Part shown: positions 11,774-23,700 of the stretch, one piece after another | Layout: each line of letters opens with the position of its first letter | Numbering within the stretch: position 1 is the stretch's first letter | NCBI RefSeq assembly: GCF_000003815.2 | Contig: NC_049984.1 | Coordinates: 24,461,263 to 24,525,262, forward strand | Direction of reading: 5' to 3' | DNA from: Branchiostoma floridae | Taxonomy: Eukaryota; Chordata; Leptocardii; Amphioxiformes; Branchiostomatidae | DNA length: 64,000 nucleotides | Position numbers and translations under genes: made by a program | Notes under the pieces: model-generated | What the model saw: only the letters and a program-made list of their open reading frames with translations | What the model was told of the DNA's origin: nothing | Databases searched by the model: none

Positions 11774-14700
11774 ATGAGGGTTATTGTGATTTTGAGTGGT
11801 CTATTGGCCTTTATACAACAAGGTAAGAATGTGCAACTACGACGTTTACTTATTAACATATTAAGTGTTTCTAACTATCAGAGCTTTCGTATCTATAAGA
11901 ACATACAACACCTAACATTTTTCGCCAATCTTAAGGATACGTATGTATTATGACGGAAGTTCAGATCAGTTCCGAGTTCAGTTAATCCTCTCCATCGTCT
12001 CCACATGTTCCTTTTCACATGACGAACATAACACTATAGATCTATCAGAGCCAACATTTTCAATTTACATAACTTGGCGTCCACACTAGGGTACTGGTAC
12101 CTAGTGCGTGAAAATCATACAGTTCTACTTAACGTTACATTACTGGGAAATCAATGTACTGGTACTGTACCTGAATAGGCTCTCACTATTAATTCATAAC
12201 GTATATATATACACATATAACGTTTTGATTCATGACTTGATGTTGTTACAAAGATGAATATTTAGCACTGGAAAAGTCTTTGTGTACTCGTTGCAATCAA
12301 CAGATTCTTTGACTTAAGATCATCTCGAAAGCCGGGGATTCTACCATCTTGTTCAATCTGTTATACATTGTGTATAGCCGTGCCCATTTTTCAGTTTCAG
12401 CTCTGCACGTATTTCCGCACGAAGTTTCGAATTTTTGATTACCAGTATGACGATAGACAGTATTGGATGCTGGAGTATGTTGTAAATTTATAGCACATGT
12501 TAAACATGAAAAGGGAAAGCCAACACAGCTAGTTTGAGCCTTGGTGCACTGATAAAAGTTGATAAGAAAATAGATGAGGTGTTGAGAGAAGCTTATAACA
12601 CCGAGGTCTCGTTATTGCAGGTACATCACAAACCACATACAACGTAAATGCTCTTGTTGGCGGTGAAGTGATTCTACCGTGTGACTACGACCAGGCTAAT
12701 GATGGTAACATAATCACTGTGACCTGGACAGTCACAAGCGGAGGGAGTTCTGTAAGCTTGTACATCAAGACAGGGGGAACTACAGACAACCAGGCAACAC
12801 CTCCTGCTGAGTATGCAGGGCGTCTGGAAATGGTTGGTGACGTCAACTTGAAACTGACAGGAGTAACACTTGATGATGAAAGGCAGTACAAATGTGCTGT
12901 TACAGCTTCAGTGAACAGTGTGGATCTTTGGGCCCCCCCCCCGGGGATCAAAGTTGTTAATTGGATGCAGTCGCTCTCAGGGTCTAACCCACACGTGGGA
13001 TCCCCACTCACTCCCGCCATCAGATCTTAGGGAGCAGGCTGCATCAGAGAGTCTCCGCAATTTCTTCTCCGTCACCTCCGTTCTTCCCTTCCTCCTTCCA
13101 CCTTAATCATGGGGAGGACCCCGAAAAGAGTGAAGAAGTGCTCTGGTTGTGGCGAGCCGCTGTCTTGTCACAAGGCGGGCCAATACGGCAAGCACTGCCA
13201 GGGGGTTGCCAAGGATCCGCCGGCAGACAAGCAGCCCATCGAGCTCGAGGACCCCAACCCTAAGTCTGCGATGGACGTCCTGGAACAGCGCAAGGCTGAG
13301 TTGGAGAAGGCCATCGCGGAAGCGGAGCTTAGAAACGAGGTGGCAGCCCTTGAGAAGAGACTAGGGGCTCTGAAATCAAGCGGTCCAACCCCCCCGTCAG
13401 GCGAGGCGAAGCAGACCGGCCCCAAAGTATCCACGTCGGCAGAGGAGGCGGCTACACTCGGCGCGGCTCTCCACCTGGGCCCCGGCGACCTGACACTAGA
13501 CCACCTACGAATGAACAAGGAGCTCGTCACAAGGGTGAACGAGAACTACCCAGACCTCGAGTTCGTCACCCCGGACAGCAAAAAGGCTCCCGCTAAAGGT
13601 AAGACAAAGCTTTTGTCTCCCGAGAACTTTGTCTTCAACAGTCAGTCCGCAGAGGCCCCTAAGTATGAAGACCTCTCGGCCGAGGAGTTCCTCAGCGGCA
13701 GCATGGGGTTGCTCCTGTCGCCCAACCTCCCGACCTGGGAAGCCAGGGGACGAATGGCCCTTCTTCAGTTCGCCTGCCACCGGCTGGCACGTTATCGCTG
13801 GCCGGTCGTCAGGGCCTTTCACCACGCGGCTATCAACCAGGCCCTCCGCGACCCCACGAAGTGGAACAACGACTGGACGGAACTCAAGGACTACTATTTT
13901 GACGGCGACCCCGACAACCTCAAGGGCAACAACAACACCACGGGTAAGCCGAAGACAACCGTCAGGACCTGTTACAAGTACACCAAAGGGGAGTGTTCTT
14001 CCACCTCGTGCCGTTACGCCCACTACTGCTCGTACTGCTTGGACACTACGGGACAAAAGTATAAACATGCCGAGTCCACCTGTCGACGACGTGGTGAGAA
14101 AACCACGACCAAGAAAGAGGACAGTACTACAGACTGACTAACTCTCCATAACACGGACTGCCCTGAGGTATGTGAAAACCTTGACATTGGACCATCTACC
14201 GTGAATGACCGCCCGTTCCTTCAGACTTTTAGTCATAGTATTCGTATCGATACTAGTACTTTCCCCTGCCAAGAGGGGCCCGACTCTGACATCTTTCCAT
14301 GTCTTAATGTTATTGATTTCCCCTGCCAAGAGGGGCCTCATGTTGATTTAACTAGTGCTCCTCACCAGGAGGATATTTTATCGCACGTATCTCATCCTGA
14401 GAGAAGTTTGTCACATGCGTACGAGCGCTATGCTCCTGATGATGATGTTGTTGTTATAATTGACGTTCCCTGCCAAGAGGGATCAGATTTTGATTTCATT
14501 GATATCCCTCGCAGAGAGGGCACGATGTCTTGTGTTACTCCGCGTGAGAGTACTTCAAGTAATTTGCCACATGTGTACGGGCCGGGTAGTGTTGTTTCGG
14601 ACGTCTGTTTTCACACGTCAAATGTCCCTATGTTGGAGCAACTGGCCCCCTCCGGTAGTACTGTTGTATATGTTCCCCGACACGAGGGTTTCTCACCGCA

Positions 14701-17700
14701 TGTAACCATATTTGAACGACAGGCCCCTGGCGCCTCTCATACTTTGTCATGTATTCCTTCACGATCTAGCCATTATGATGTTGATGATATTGATGTACCT
14801 TGCCGAGAGTGTAGCTCGACCACCGTAGTTGCGTCTCAGAACTCTTGCGATTATTATGATGTTAGCTCTAGCATTGCGGGTACGAATCGGTCGGGTGATG
14901 TGATCCCCATCTCTCCCTTCTGTTTGGACTTGCCACCAGCGGCTAAAACTTCCCAGATGTCGGGGTCCGTCACCAGGCCCGTTCTTCAGTGCCCTGGTGT
15001 GTTGTCAGATGATTGCGATCAGCGCGATTACCCTTCCAGTGTTTATTCGGTCGACTCAGCGGTCGGCCCCCCAGGCCCTGACAGTGTCCTGTCTCCGGTC
15101 CCTGTCGAGGGGCCCATCAATCGTTTGAGGAACGCCAAGACGCCCCGTCCTCCCAGCCTCTCCGATTTCCAGCGCTGGCATAACACGGTGCATGCCTCCG
15201 GCCTGCCCAACTTCAGAGGCTGCCGCCTCCCAGTACCCACCAAGCTGAACGTCCCCGCGTGGCGCCATTATCTCGTGGACTACACAGATAAGGATCTCTG
15301 CGACTTGATCGAATTTGGTTTCCCTGTGAACTACTCCGGTCCGCGTCAACCAGATGTCCCTCTCACAAATCACGCGTCATCTCTGCGCTACCGTGATCAT
15401 GTTAATGACTATATAAGCAAGGAACTTCGACTCGGGGCCACCATAGGTCCATTACCTACAGACTTCTTCAACCCGCCTTTAATTTGTAGCCCATTACAGA
15501 CTGTCCCAAAGAAAGATTCCAGTAGCAGGCGGATAGTGGTGGACTTCAGCTTTCCCGAGTTCACGTCAGTCAACGCTGGAATCTCCACGGACACTTATCT
15601 CGGCGAGCGCGTGCGCTTACGTTACCCGTCTGTAGATGACTTGACTGCCTTAGTTGCGCGGCTCGGCCCCGGCTGTCTACTGTACAAAAGTGACCTTAGC
15701 CGGGCATACCGTCAACTTTACGTGGATCCTGCTGACTACCATCTTCTCAGTTTTCAGTGGGAGGGGAGTCGTTTCGCTGACGTCACCGTACCCTTCGGGA
15801 TTCGTACGGGCTCCCATCTCTGTCAGCGCGTTACGGACGCGGTACGCTTCATCTATGGCACCTACGACTACACTTGCGTCAACTACCTGGACGATTTGGG
15901 CGGTGCGGATACACCGGCGCGCGCTCCTGACGCATTCGCGTGCCTGGGTCGACTCTTACTGGAATTGGGTTTGGATGAGGCGGCAGGCAAGGCCGTCCCG
16001 CCCACCACGCGTCTCGTCTTCCTCGGGAAGATTATCGACTCCGTGCGCATGACGATTGAGGTCACACCTGAGCGTCTGACTGACACTTTGACGGAATTAC
16101 GCGGTTAGAGCCACAAAGTCGGAGCGCGACGTCGAGACGTTGAGTCCCTGCTCGGTAAATTACAGTTCATCGCTTCCTGTGTGCGCCCGGGTAGGCTATT
16201 CATCTCGCGCATGTTACTGTTTCTGCGCCGTTTTCCGGACAGACACACATGCATGCCCCTCGACGAGGAATTTCGCAAAGATCTGGCCTGGTGGGTCACC
16301 TTCCTCCCTACGTACAACGGGATCTCTCTCATCCCCCAGTCCGGGTGGACCAAAGCGGACGCAGTCTTCAGTTCCGATGCTTGCCTGACGGGCTGTGGGG
16401 GCTTCTTGGAATCGTCAGGAGAATACTTCCACGCGGTCTTTCCTGCCTTCATCCTCGAGCAGGACCCTTGTATCAACAGCCTGGAACTACTCACGATCCT
16501 GGTTTGCGTTCGCCTGTGGGGTCAACACTGGTTGGGAATGCGCATCGTGGTTCTGTGCGACAACGAGGCTTCCGTCACAGTACTCAACTCCGGTCGCAGT
16601 CGATCGCCGTTCTTACAGTCGTGCCTACGCAACCTGTGGCTCTGCGCCGCGAAGGGGCAATTCGAACTGCGCGCCGTGCACCTGCCGGGCATTGACAACA
16701 GGTTGGCCGACCATCTCAGCCGTTGGAACACGTCTCCGTCACATCGCCAGGCCTTTCTCCGTCTGACGGATGGCATATGCGTCAGTGAAGTCCCCGTCAC
16801 CCCCTCGAACTTTGAGTTGCTAACGCATCTGTGATTTTTTCAGGTCCTGCGTCTCAACTGTGTCTCCTGGACCGACAAGTGGCCGCCTCCAAAAGGTCAG
16901 CTTTCGCCACCGGGACATACAACAATCTTCGGACGCAGTGGCGCTCCTTCCTCCTGTTCTGCGAGTATTTCGGCCTCCCGGCTCTTCCCACGGACGTTCC
17001 CACCCTAGCCAGGTATGCGCAGTTCCTTTCCAGGTCATGCAAAAGCCCGGACACCATCAAAATCTACGTCCACGGCGTCCGGCAGCTGCACTTGTTTCAC
17101 GGCCTGACCGCGCCTCCGGCGAACGCCTTCGATCTTAAACTCGTTCTCACCTCCCTCTCCAGGCACTCCGCGCACGTCAGCCAGCAAAAGTTGCCTATCA
17201 CGCCTTCGATTCTACTACGCCTCAGGTCTCTGTTGGATCTACGGCGCCCACTCCACGCCACACTCTGGGCGGCCTTTTGCGTCGGTTTCTTCACCCTGCT
17301 ACGCAAGTCTAACCTTGTTCCTCCATCGGGGACGGCCTTCTCTCCCGACAAACACCTCGCTCGCGAGTCGATTCAGCTCACTGCGGACGGTTTAATGGTT
17401 CACGTTAAGTGGTCCAAAACGAGACAGTTCCGACAACGAGTTCTGCAACTTCCAGTGTCCGCCATACCCGGCCATCCCCTCTGTCCGCGTCAGGCTGTTC
17501 TCAATATGCTCCACCTTCTTCCGGCTAAGGACAGCTCACCCGCGTTTCTCGTCCCAGCCAGCGGTGGCGGACTGGTGTCGCTCACACACGCCACCTTCGT
17601 GTCCCACCTTAAGACCTTGCTTGAAGCCGCAGGCCTTCCCTCAGCACAGTACTCCGGGCACAGCTTCCGTCGCGGCGGAGCTACCTTCGCCTGGCGCTGC

Positions 17701-20700
17701 GGCGCCGACTCCAACACGATTAAACTGCTAGGGGACTGGTCGTCCGACGCGTACGAAGTGTACTTGGACTCCTCCCTTGAACAGCGCCGGTCCTTCGGGA
17801 AGCACCTCGCCGACACCATCAGCCGCGGCCTTCTTGGCTGACCGCTAGCCGGCCTGTCCTCCCATCTCCCAAAACCTGCTACCGCAATTGTCTGACAGCA
17901 CTCCAACTAGATAGGTTCGGCATGCGTGCTTTGGTCCTGTGCAAAATTTCAATGTTCATTACATATTATTCAGGAGACTATTTGGTATTATATTGTATAT
18001 ATTCTTCATTAGCTTGTTCCGTAGTTCGAATGTTCTGTAGTTTAGTCTTCGCGTTCTCTGTACGAGCTACAGTAGCACTCGCACTTGTTGTGTACGGTTA
18101 GGACTACATTACGTATTATAGTCTAACTTGTATTTATTGCGTGTTTAATAGGCATTACCCTCGGGCTTTACTGGGGTCCGCTCCTCCACTCTCTGCACGC
18201 CCCCCCTTCCTTTTCTTCTCTTTCGGCTCCGCTGGGTCTGGTCCTGGTGAATTTGTCGTTTTTATGCTTCGTTATTAAAGTTTACCAGCCCAGCACAGTC
18301 TCTAGTCCGTCATTGGGAGCGTGCAGATAATTGTGGATCTTTGGGCCCCCCCCGGGGATCAAAGTTGTTAATTGGATGCAGTCGCTCTCAGGGTCTAACC
18401 CACACGTGGGACCCCCACTCACTCCCGCCATCAGATCTTAGGGAGCAGGCTGCACCCACCCACCCACTCTTGCAGGTACATCACAAACCACATACAACGT
18501 AAATGCTCTTGTTGGCGGTGAAGTGATTCTACCGTGTGACTACGACCAGGCTAATGATGGTTACATACTCTCTGTGACCTGGACAGTCACAAGCGGAGGG
18601 AGTTCTATAAACTTGTACATCAAGACAGGGGGAACTACAGACAACCAGGCAACACCTCCTGCTGAGTATGCAGGGCGTCTGGAAATGGTTGGTGACGTCA
18701 ACTTGAAACTGACCGGAGTAACACTTGATGATGAAAGACAGTACAAATGTGCTGTAACAGCTTCGGTGAACAGTGAAACGTCTTTTGTCAACTTGCAGGT
18801 GTTGAGTAAGTACATGTCGTTTTGGAATTCAGAAACATTGAATGCACGTGTTCATATTTGAAAGAGAGCTAGAAAGATATATATATCTAACAAACCCACA
18901 ACCGTACACCATAAGAACAGCTTTAGATAGACCGTATTGTGATGCGGTTAGTCGTTAGTGGTATCGTGGATGCAGCGAAACGTGCTAGTGGGATTAGATA
19001 AACTACACAATTAAAAATACCTCATGAGCGAGATATTAACGCTTTGACTAACCAGACGACATAAAGGTCAAAGCACGAGAACGGCTTGAAATATTGGCAT
19101 TTTGCTGTTCATGTTTTGTTTGTACAATTTTCCCAAGCAAAGACAGGTATGAGAATACATTTACAGTTTTATGTTGTATTAGATCTAGTAGAGTTTGCTG
19201 TGAGGAAATCTACGTTTGTTTAGATTTCGGTAGTAACAATGACTGCTACTATGAAGTACACAGCAAGGATCGAGTAAAAAATACATCCGATCGAAAGTTA
19301 CGGCGATGTTCCTTTTATAAATCAATTTTCCTTTGCCTTAATCGTTACAGTGATTGCGTCTGTGGTGAAAGACACATCAAAAATCCTTCTCTGTGAACAC
19401 GGTGCATCTGCTATTGTCGCCTTCATATGGAAAAAAGGTGGAACGGTCATTATCCAAGGTTTCATCCGCACAAATGGTCAGATGATCATCACTATTGACA
19501 GTATGCCAGATAAAACAGAGCTGTTGCTCCAAAACGGCAGCCCCAACATGAGACTGGACAACATAGAGATTGCTGATGAAGGAACGTACAGTTGTGAGGC
19601 TATAGAACAAGATGGAACACTGACGGTTTTGATATCAGAGCTGCTTGTCAGAGGTTAGTGGCATTAAGTCTACATCAAACTATCAGACACTTATTAGATC
19701 ATTACAAAGGCTAAGAAAAGTAGCGACATCCTTCTCAATGCAATGGCTGTTCCATTCCATTCCTGCAAGAATAAAGGCAGGACACCGAAAAATAGAAATG
19801 AATGCACATGGTCACTAAAAAGATGCACGAAACGTGGTTAGATCGTCTCATTGTCTCTAACCTTAAGTTCAGGTGAGCTAGTTCATCACCAGACACCGTA
19901 ATTGCCTCCGTGTGAAGAGATACATTGTATTGTCATGACAAGGAAGGATGAACCATCCTTTTCATTATCTAACTATTAACAAGAGTTTTAGACATGTGTG
20001 CTCATAGTATTTACCGCTTAGGTATTCTATCAGACATATGGTTCGGATGGGGTAGCTCTTAGAGCAGCTGATTTATAATATTATGATAAATATCTCGAAC
20101 TTTGTGACTTTGAGCAGCGTTCCGCTACCTGTAAGATTAGAATTAGCGCCCACCCCCTGGGAATAGAAAAGGGGAGATATATGAAGCTACCTGTGTCTGA
20201 GAGGATTTGCAAATATTGCCCCTCAAATGCTGTGGATAACGAGTGCCATTTTATCTCTAATTGTTCTTTTTATGATGATATAAGAAACCAACTATTTATG
20301 AGTCTATTTATGAGTGTATCCAAAATACACGCTTACTTTCTAATTGTTCCTGACAACGAGAAATCAATTACATTATCAAAATCAAAGAACCCATACATTA
20401 TAAATAAAGTGGACAAATTCGTCTTCCACTGCCTAAAAAGAAGTCTAACCCAACAAAACTAAACTCGGCACGTTTGCAATATGAACTTTAGTATATCATA
20501 TTTCCACTATTTCTGCATACATTTTAATGTATTATATATCAATTAAAAGCTTGTGTAATTCTATTTCCTATAGTATCAACCTTAATATAACTGTAAACTC
20601 ATGAGAAGAGCACCAGGCCTTCTTACAGGAGAAGGTCACCAAAAAAAGTGCCCACATTTCCCTGATTCTGTTCAACTCTGTATCGTCCTAGGCCTGTTGG

Positions 20701-23700
20701 TATTGGTACCTGTGTCTATGACTCAGTCAATCCTTTATTCACATCACGTATGGATTACAGAACATACCAGTTTGTTATAGCACATTTGAGTAGAGCATAT
20801 CTGCCTTTTCGGCAGTTGGATATGGCCGAATCAATGCGTTGAGGTGGCAAGGAGAGCCGCACGCTGACATGGCAAGAGTAACTGTCAGCGTTTGGTGGTG
20901 GAGGCAGCGTCATAGTGTGGGGAGGTATAACCGCCATAGGAAAAACAAGACTCGTCACCATTCCAGGTAACTTCAATGTGGTGAGATAAAGGGACGCAAT
21001 CCTCCATCCAGTCGGAATATCCTACCTCTTCAATATTGGACCAAATTCCATTCTGCAAGCTTAGAACACCTGTCAACACTGAACACACATAGCAAGGACC
21101 ATCGCAGACTACCTCCAGGATGCTGGAGTACAGTCTTAGGATGGAATAGCCTTCCTACGGTTTATGGCTGGCATCTCTTGGTTCAAATTGTTTGCTTGAA
21201 TAAAGAGTAACAGTGGCGTTGATTGACATGTCCTGTTTATTCAATTTGCCTTCATTCACAAGTCAATATTGACGGGAAGAAATGAGCTGAATGGAGTGTT
21301 TGACTTTAGTAGGGTTATTGCGGCACTTTATTTTTATGACCACCCTGTACGCAAACAGGCCAGGTGCCCGTTCCATAAATTTACAATCATAAAATACTGT
21401 ACTCAAATATGGTAAAAGTAAACTGGGATGTTCTGTATACCAAAAGGTACACGAAAAAACGATTGATTGAATCATTGTTACCCGCGGCCATAACAACCGG
21501 ACGATACAGTGTTGAACAGAAGCGGGGAAATTTGGGCACTTTTTTTGGTGATCCCCTCAAGTAAGCAGGCCTGGTGCTTGTTCTATGAGTTTATAATGAT
21601 AATGAATTTGATACCATTGGAAATAAAATCACGAAAGCTTTCCATTGATATATAACACATTGAAATTGATGCAAAAACAACAGAAATATGATCAACCGAA
21701 GTTGATATTCCAAATTTTTTGTGCCGAGTTTAGTATAATGTATACTTCAGTAGCACAACATAGTCATAGAATGTAGTTCCTAGCACCTTTGTATTTTCCT
21801 TGTTATGCATGTTGTTTGTACCTGCAATTAGCCCTCGGGCAAGAACTTGCAATAAACATATCATTATTATTGTCAGTACAACCATCTCCCCGTCTGAATA
21901 TTCAAATGTGTTCTTGTCTTTCCGTGTCATCCTTTCAGTACAACCAACAACAGGTCCTATTGTTCAAGTCCAGTTTGACCCCCCGACCTCCAGTATGTCA
22001 GAGGTACCACTCAACACCACCGTCACCTTCACCTGTACCAGTACAGGGGGGCGGCCACCTGCCACTCTTGGCTGGTCTCTCACAGAAAGTGGCACAACGG
22101 TGTCTGCAAACCCCACATACACATCCTCTAATAACTCCCAGGGAGTGGGAGACGCCACATCAACATTCAACTTTACTACAACAAAGTACGGAGTGACGTA
22201 CAGGGTACAGTGTACAGCTTCAGGACCAGATCCTATCCAATCCAGCACATCAGCTATAACCAGCTTCACTACAGAGAAAGGTACTTCACTTTCTTCACTA
22301 GGTGTGAAGTTTTAATCATATAAATTGTTCCAAAAGATCCACACTGCTACTACAATGTATATTATTTGTGTTAGATATGGTTGTAGCTACATTTTCTACT
22401 AGTATGTATTCATTCGCAGGTAACTAAGCCACATTTATTAGAAAGGCACACCATTACAGCAGATAATGTGAGTGACTGAGTGAGTGGGTGAGTGAGTGAG
22501 TGAGTGACTGAGTGACTGAGTGAGTGAGTGAGTGAGTGAGTGAGTGAGTGAGTGAGTGAGTGAGTGAGTGAGTGAGTGAGTGAGTGAGTGAGTGACAGTA
22601 AATTTATGATCACATTTCTATTCAGGTATCAACACGACAGTTATGTGGTGTAACGTTACAATTGTTCAATATATACTGTTTGCACATCTTTCTCTCTAGC
22701 GTGTACACTTCCTTCTTTCAAAACTGACTTTGGCATAACTCCCAGTAGTACTGAAGCTGTAACTGCCTCATTCGGCGCAAGCCTATTTCACCTGACGTCA
22801 CATGTTATTATTAGATGATAACGGGGCCATTTCTTGCATTTGTAGATCCAAGTGCCATTTCTACTACACCAAAGGGGCAGACAGGTATTGTACGTTTTGA
22901 TTTGTTTAGATGTCTTAATACTCTCTTGTGTTAATATCCTGGATCAACTTGTAATCAATTTCCGTATACCATTCCTTCGAACTTCCCTTGAATATCTACA
23001 ATATTCCACCATCATCTTTCGTTTTAGACTATTTTTTTGATAATTACATATGATATTTTTCTGTTTGTTTGTCCTCTGTTGTCACCTGTGCCCTAAACAC
23101 TGCATTCAAATCAACAGGTGAAGGCCGGGCAAAATGTTCTCATTTCACATACTTCTATCAGCTCCCTTGCTCTTATTACTTCAAAACCTGTCTGTCGTAG
23201 TTTTCTTTTAGTCTGTCGTAGTTATGTTATCTTTTCCAAGAAGATTATGGTTTCTGTTACATGGGTCTGTATGTATGTCAACAGCATATACGTGGAGAAA
23301 TTGTGAATGGATCTTTTTGACTTTTGGTAGGTGTGTAGCGGTTGTCGAAAGGCATGCCTAGTTCGAAAACGGTTTACCTGGCGTTTTCCTACGGTACAGC
23401 AGCGAGCTCTCTAGTTCCTCTCTGTTTTTGTCTATCACAGGTTCTTTTAGCTATCGCTTGAATTGAGCAAATAATATTTTTTTTACTAAAACAACTAACC
23501 CTATATTTAATTTTATGTGCAGCGTATTTACTTACTCAACCTGCACGTATTTTGTTTTCTTGTAGATTCTGCAGCTGGAGTCACAAAAGCCTCACAAACA
23601 GGTGATAACCCTCAAAGGCTTTCTCACAGTAACAGTCTGTTCTCAAAGCTTTCTTCTTCCTGGCAATATCTTCTCTGAGTAACACCCCCTTGTTGCTAGA

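Larger units (their letters stand above)
12919..18454 (+). mobile_element. DIRS-type tyrosine-recombinase retrotransposon
   Basis: Three coding regions in one orientation are gag-like, RT-RNase H and tyrosine recombinase. There is no aspartic protease motif and no DDE integrase. Near-identical 125/123-bp direct repeats close the element (12919-13043 and 18332-18454). They start TG, end CA and differ by the length of a C run and a T/C change. DIRS-order elements usually have inverted or split direct repeats, so simple terminal direct repeats are odd. No target-site duplication is visible because the two flanks are different parts of the Ig gene. The GC-rich coding region contrasts with the AT-rich surroundings. 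High repeat identity implies a young insertion. Confidence 0.85.

Noticed and set aside
12092-12114. Near-palindrome cactagggtactggtacctagtg
   Set aside because: It is short, imperfect and has no associated repeat family or gene signal.
13505-14068. 187-codon frame opposite the gag-like ORF, and other frames shadowing RT and recombinase
   Set aside because: They are antisense or alternate-frame shadows of GC-rich coding sequence.
12919-18454. LTR retrotransposon or endogenous retrovirus, suggested by TG...CA direct repeats
   Set aside because: There is no protease, DDE integrase, primer-binding site or envelope; the third ORF is a tyrosine recombinase.
22410-22613. Frame encoding a long THSL repeat
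   Set aside because: It is the (GTGA)n microsatellite.
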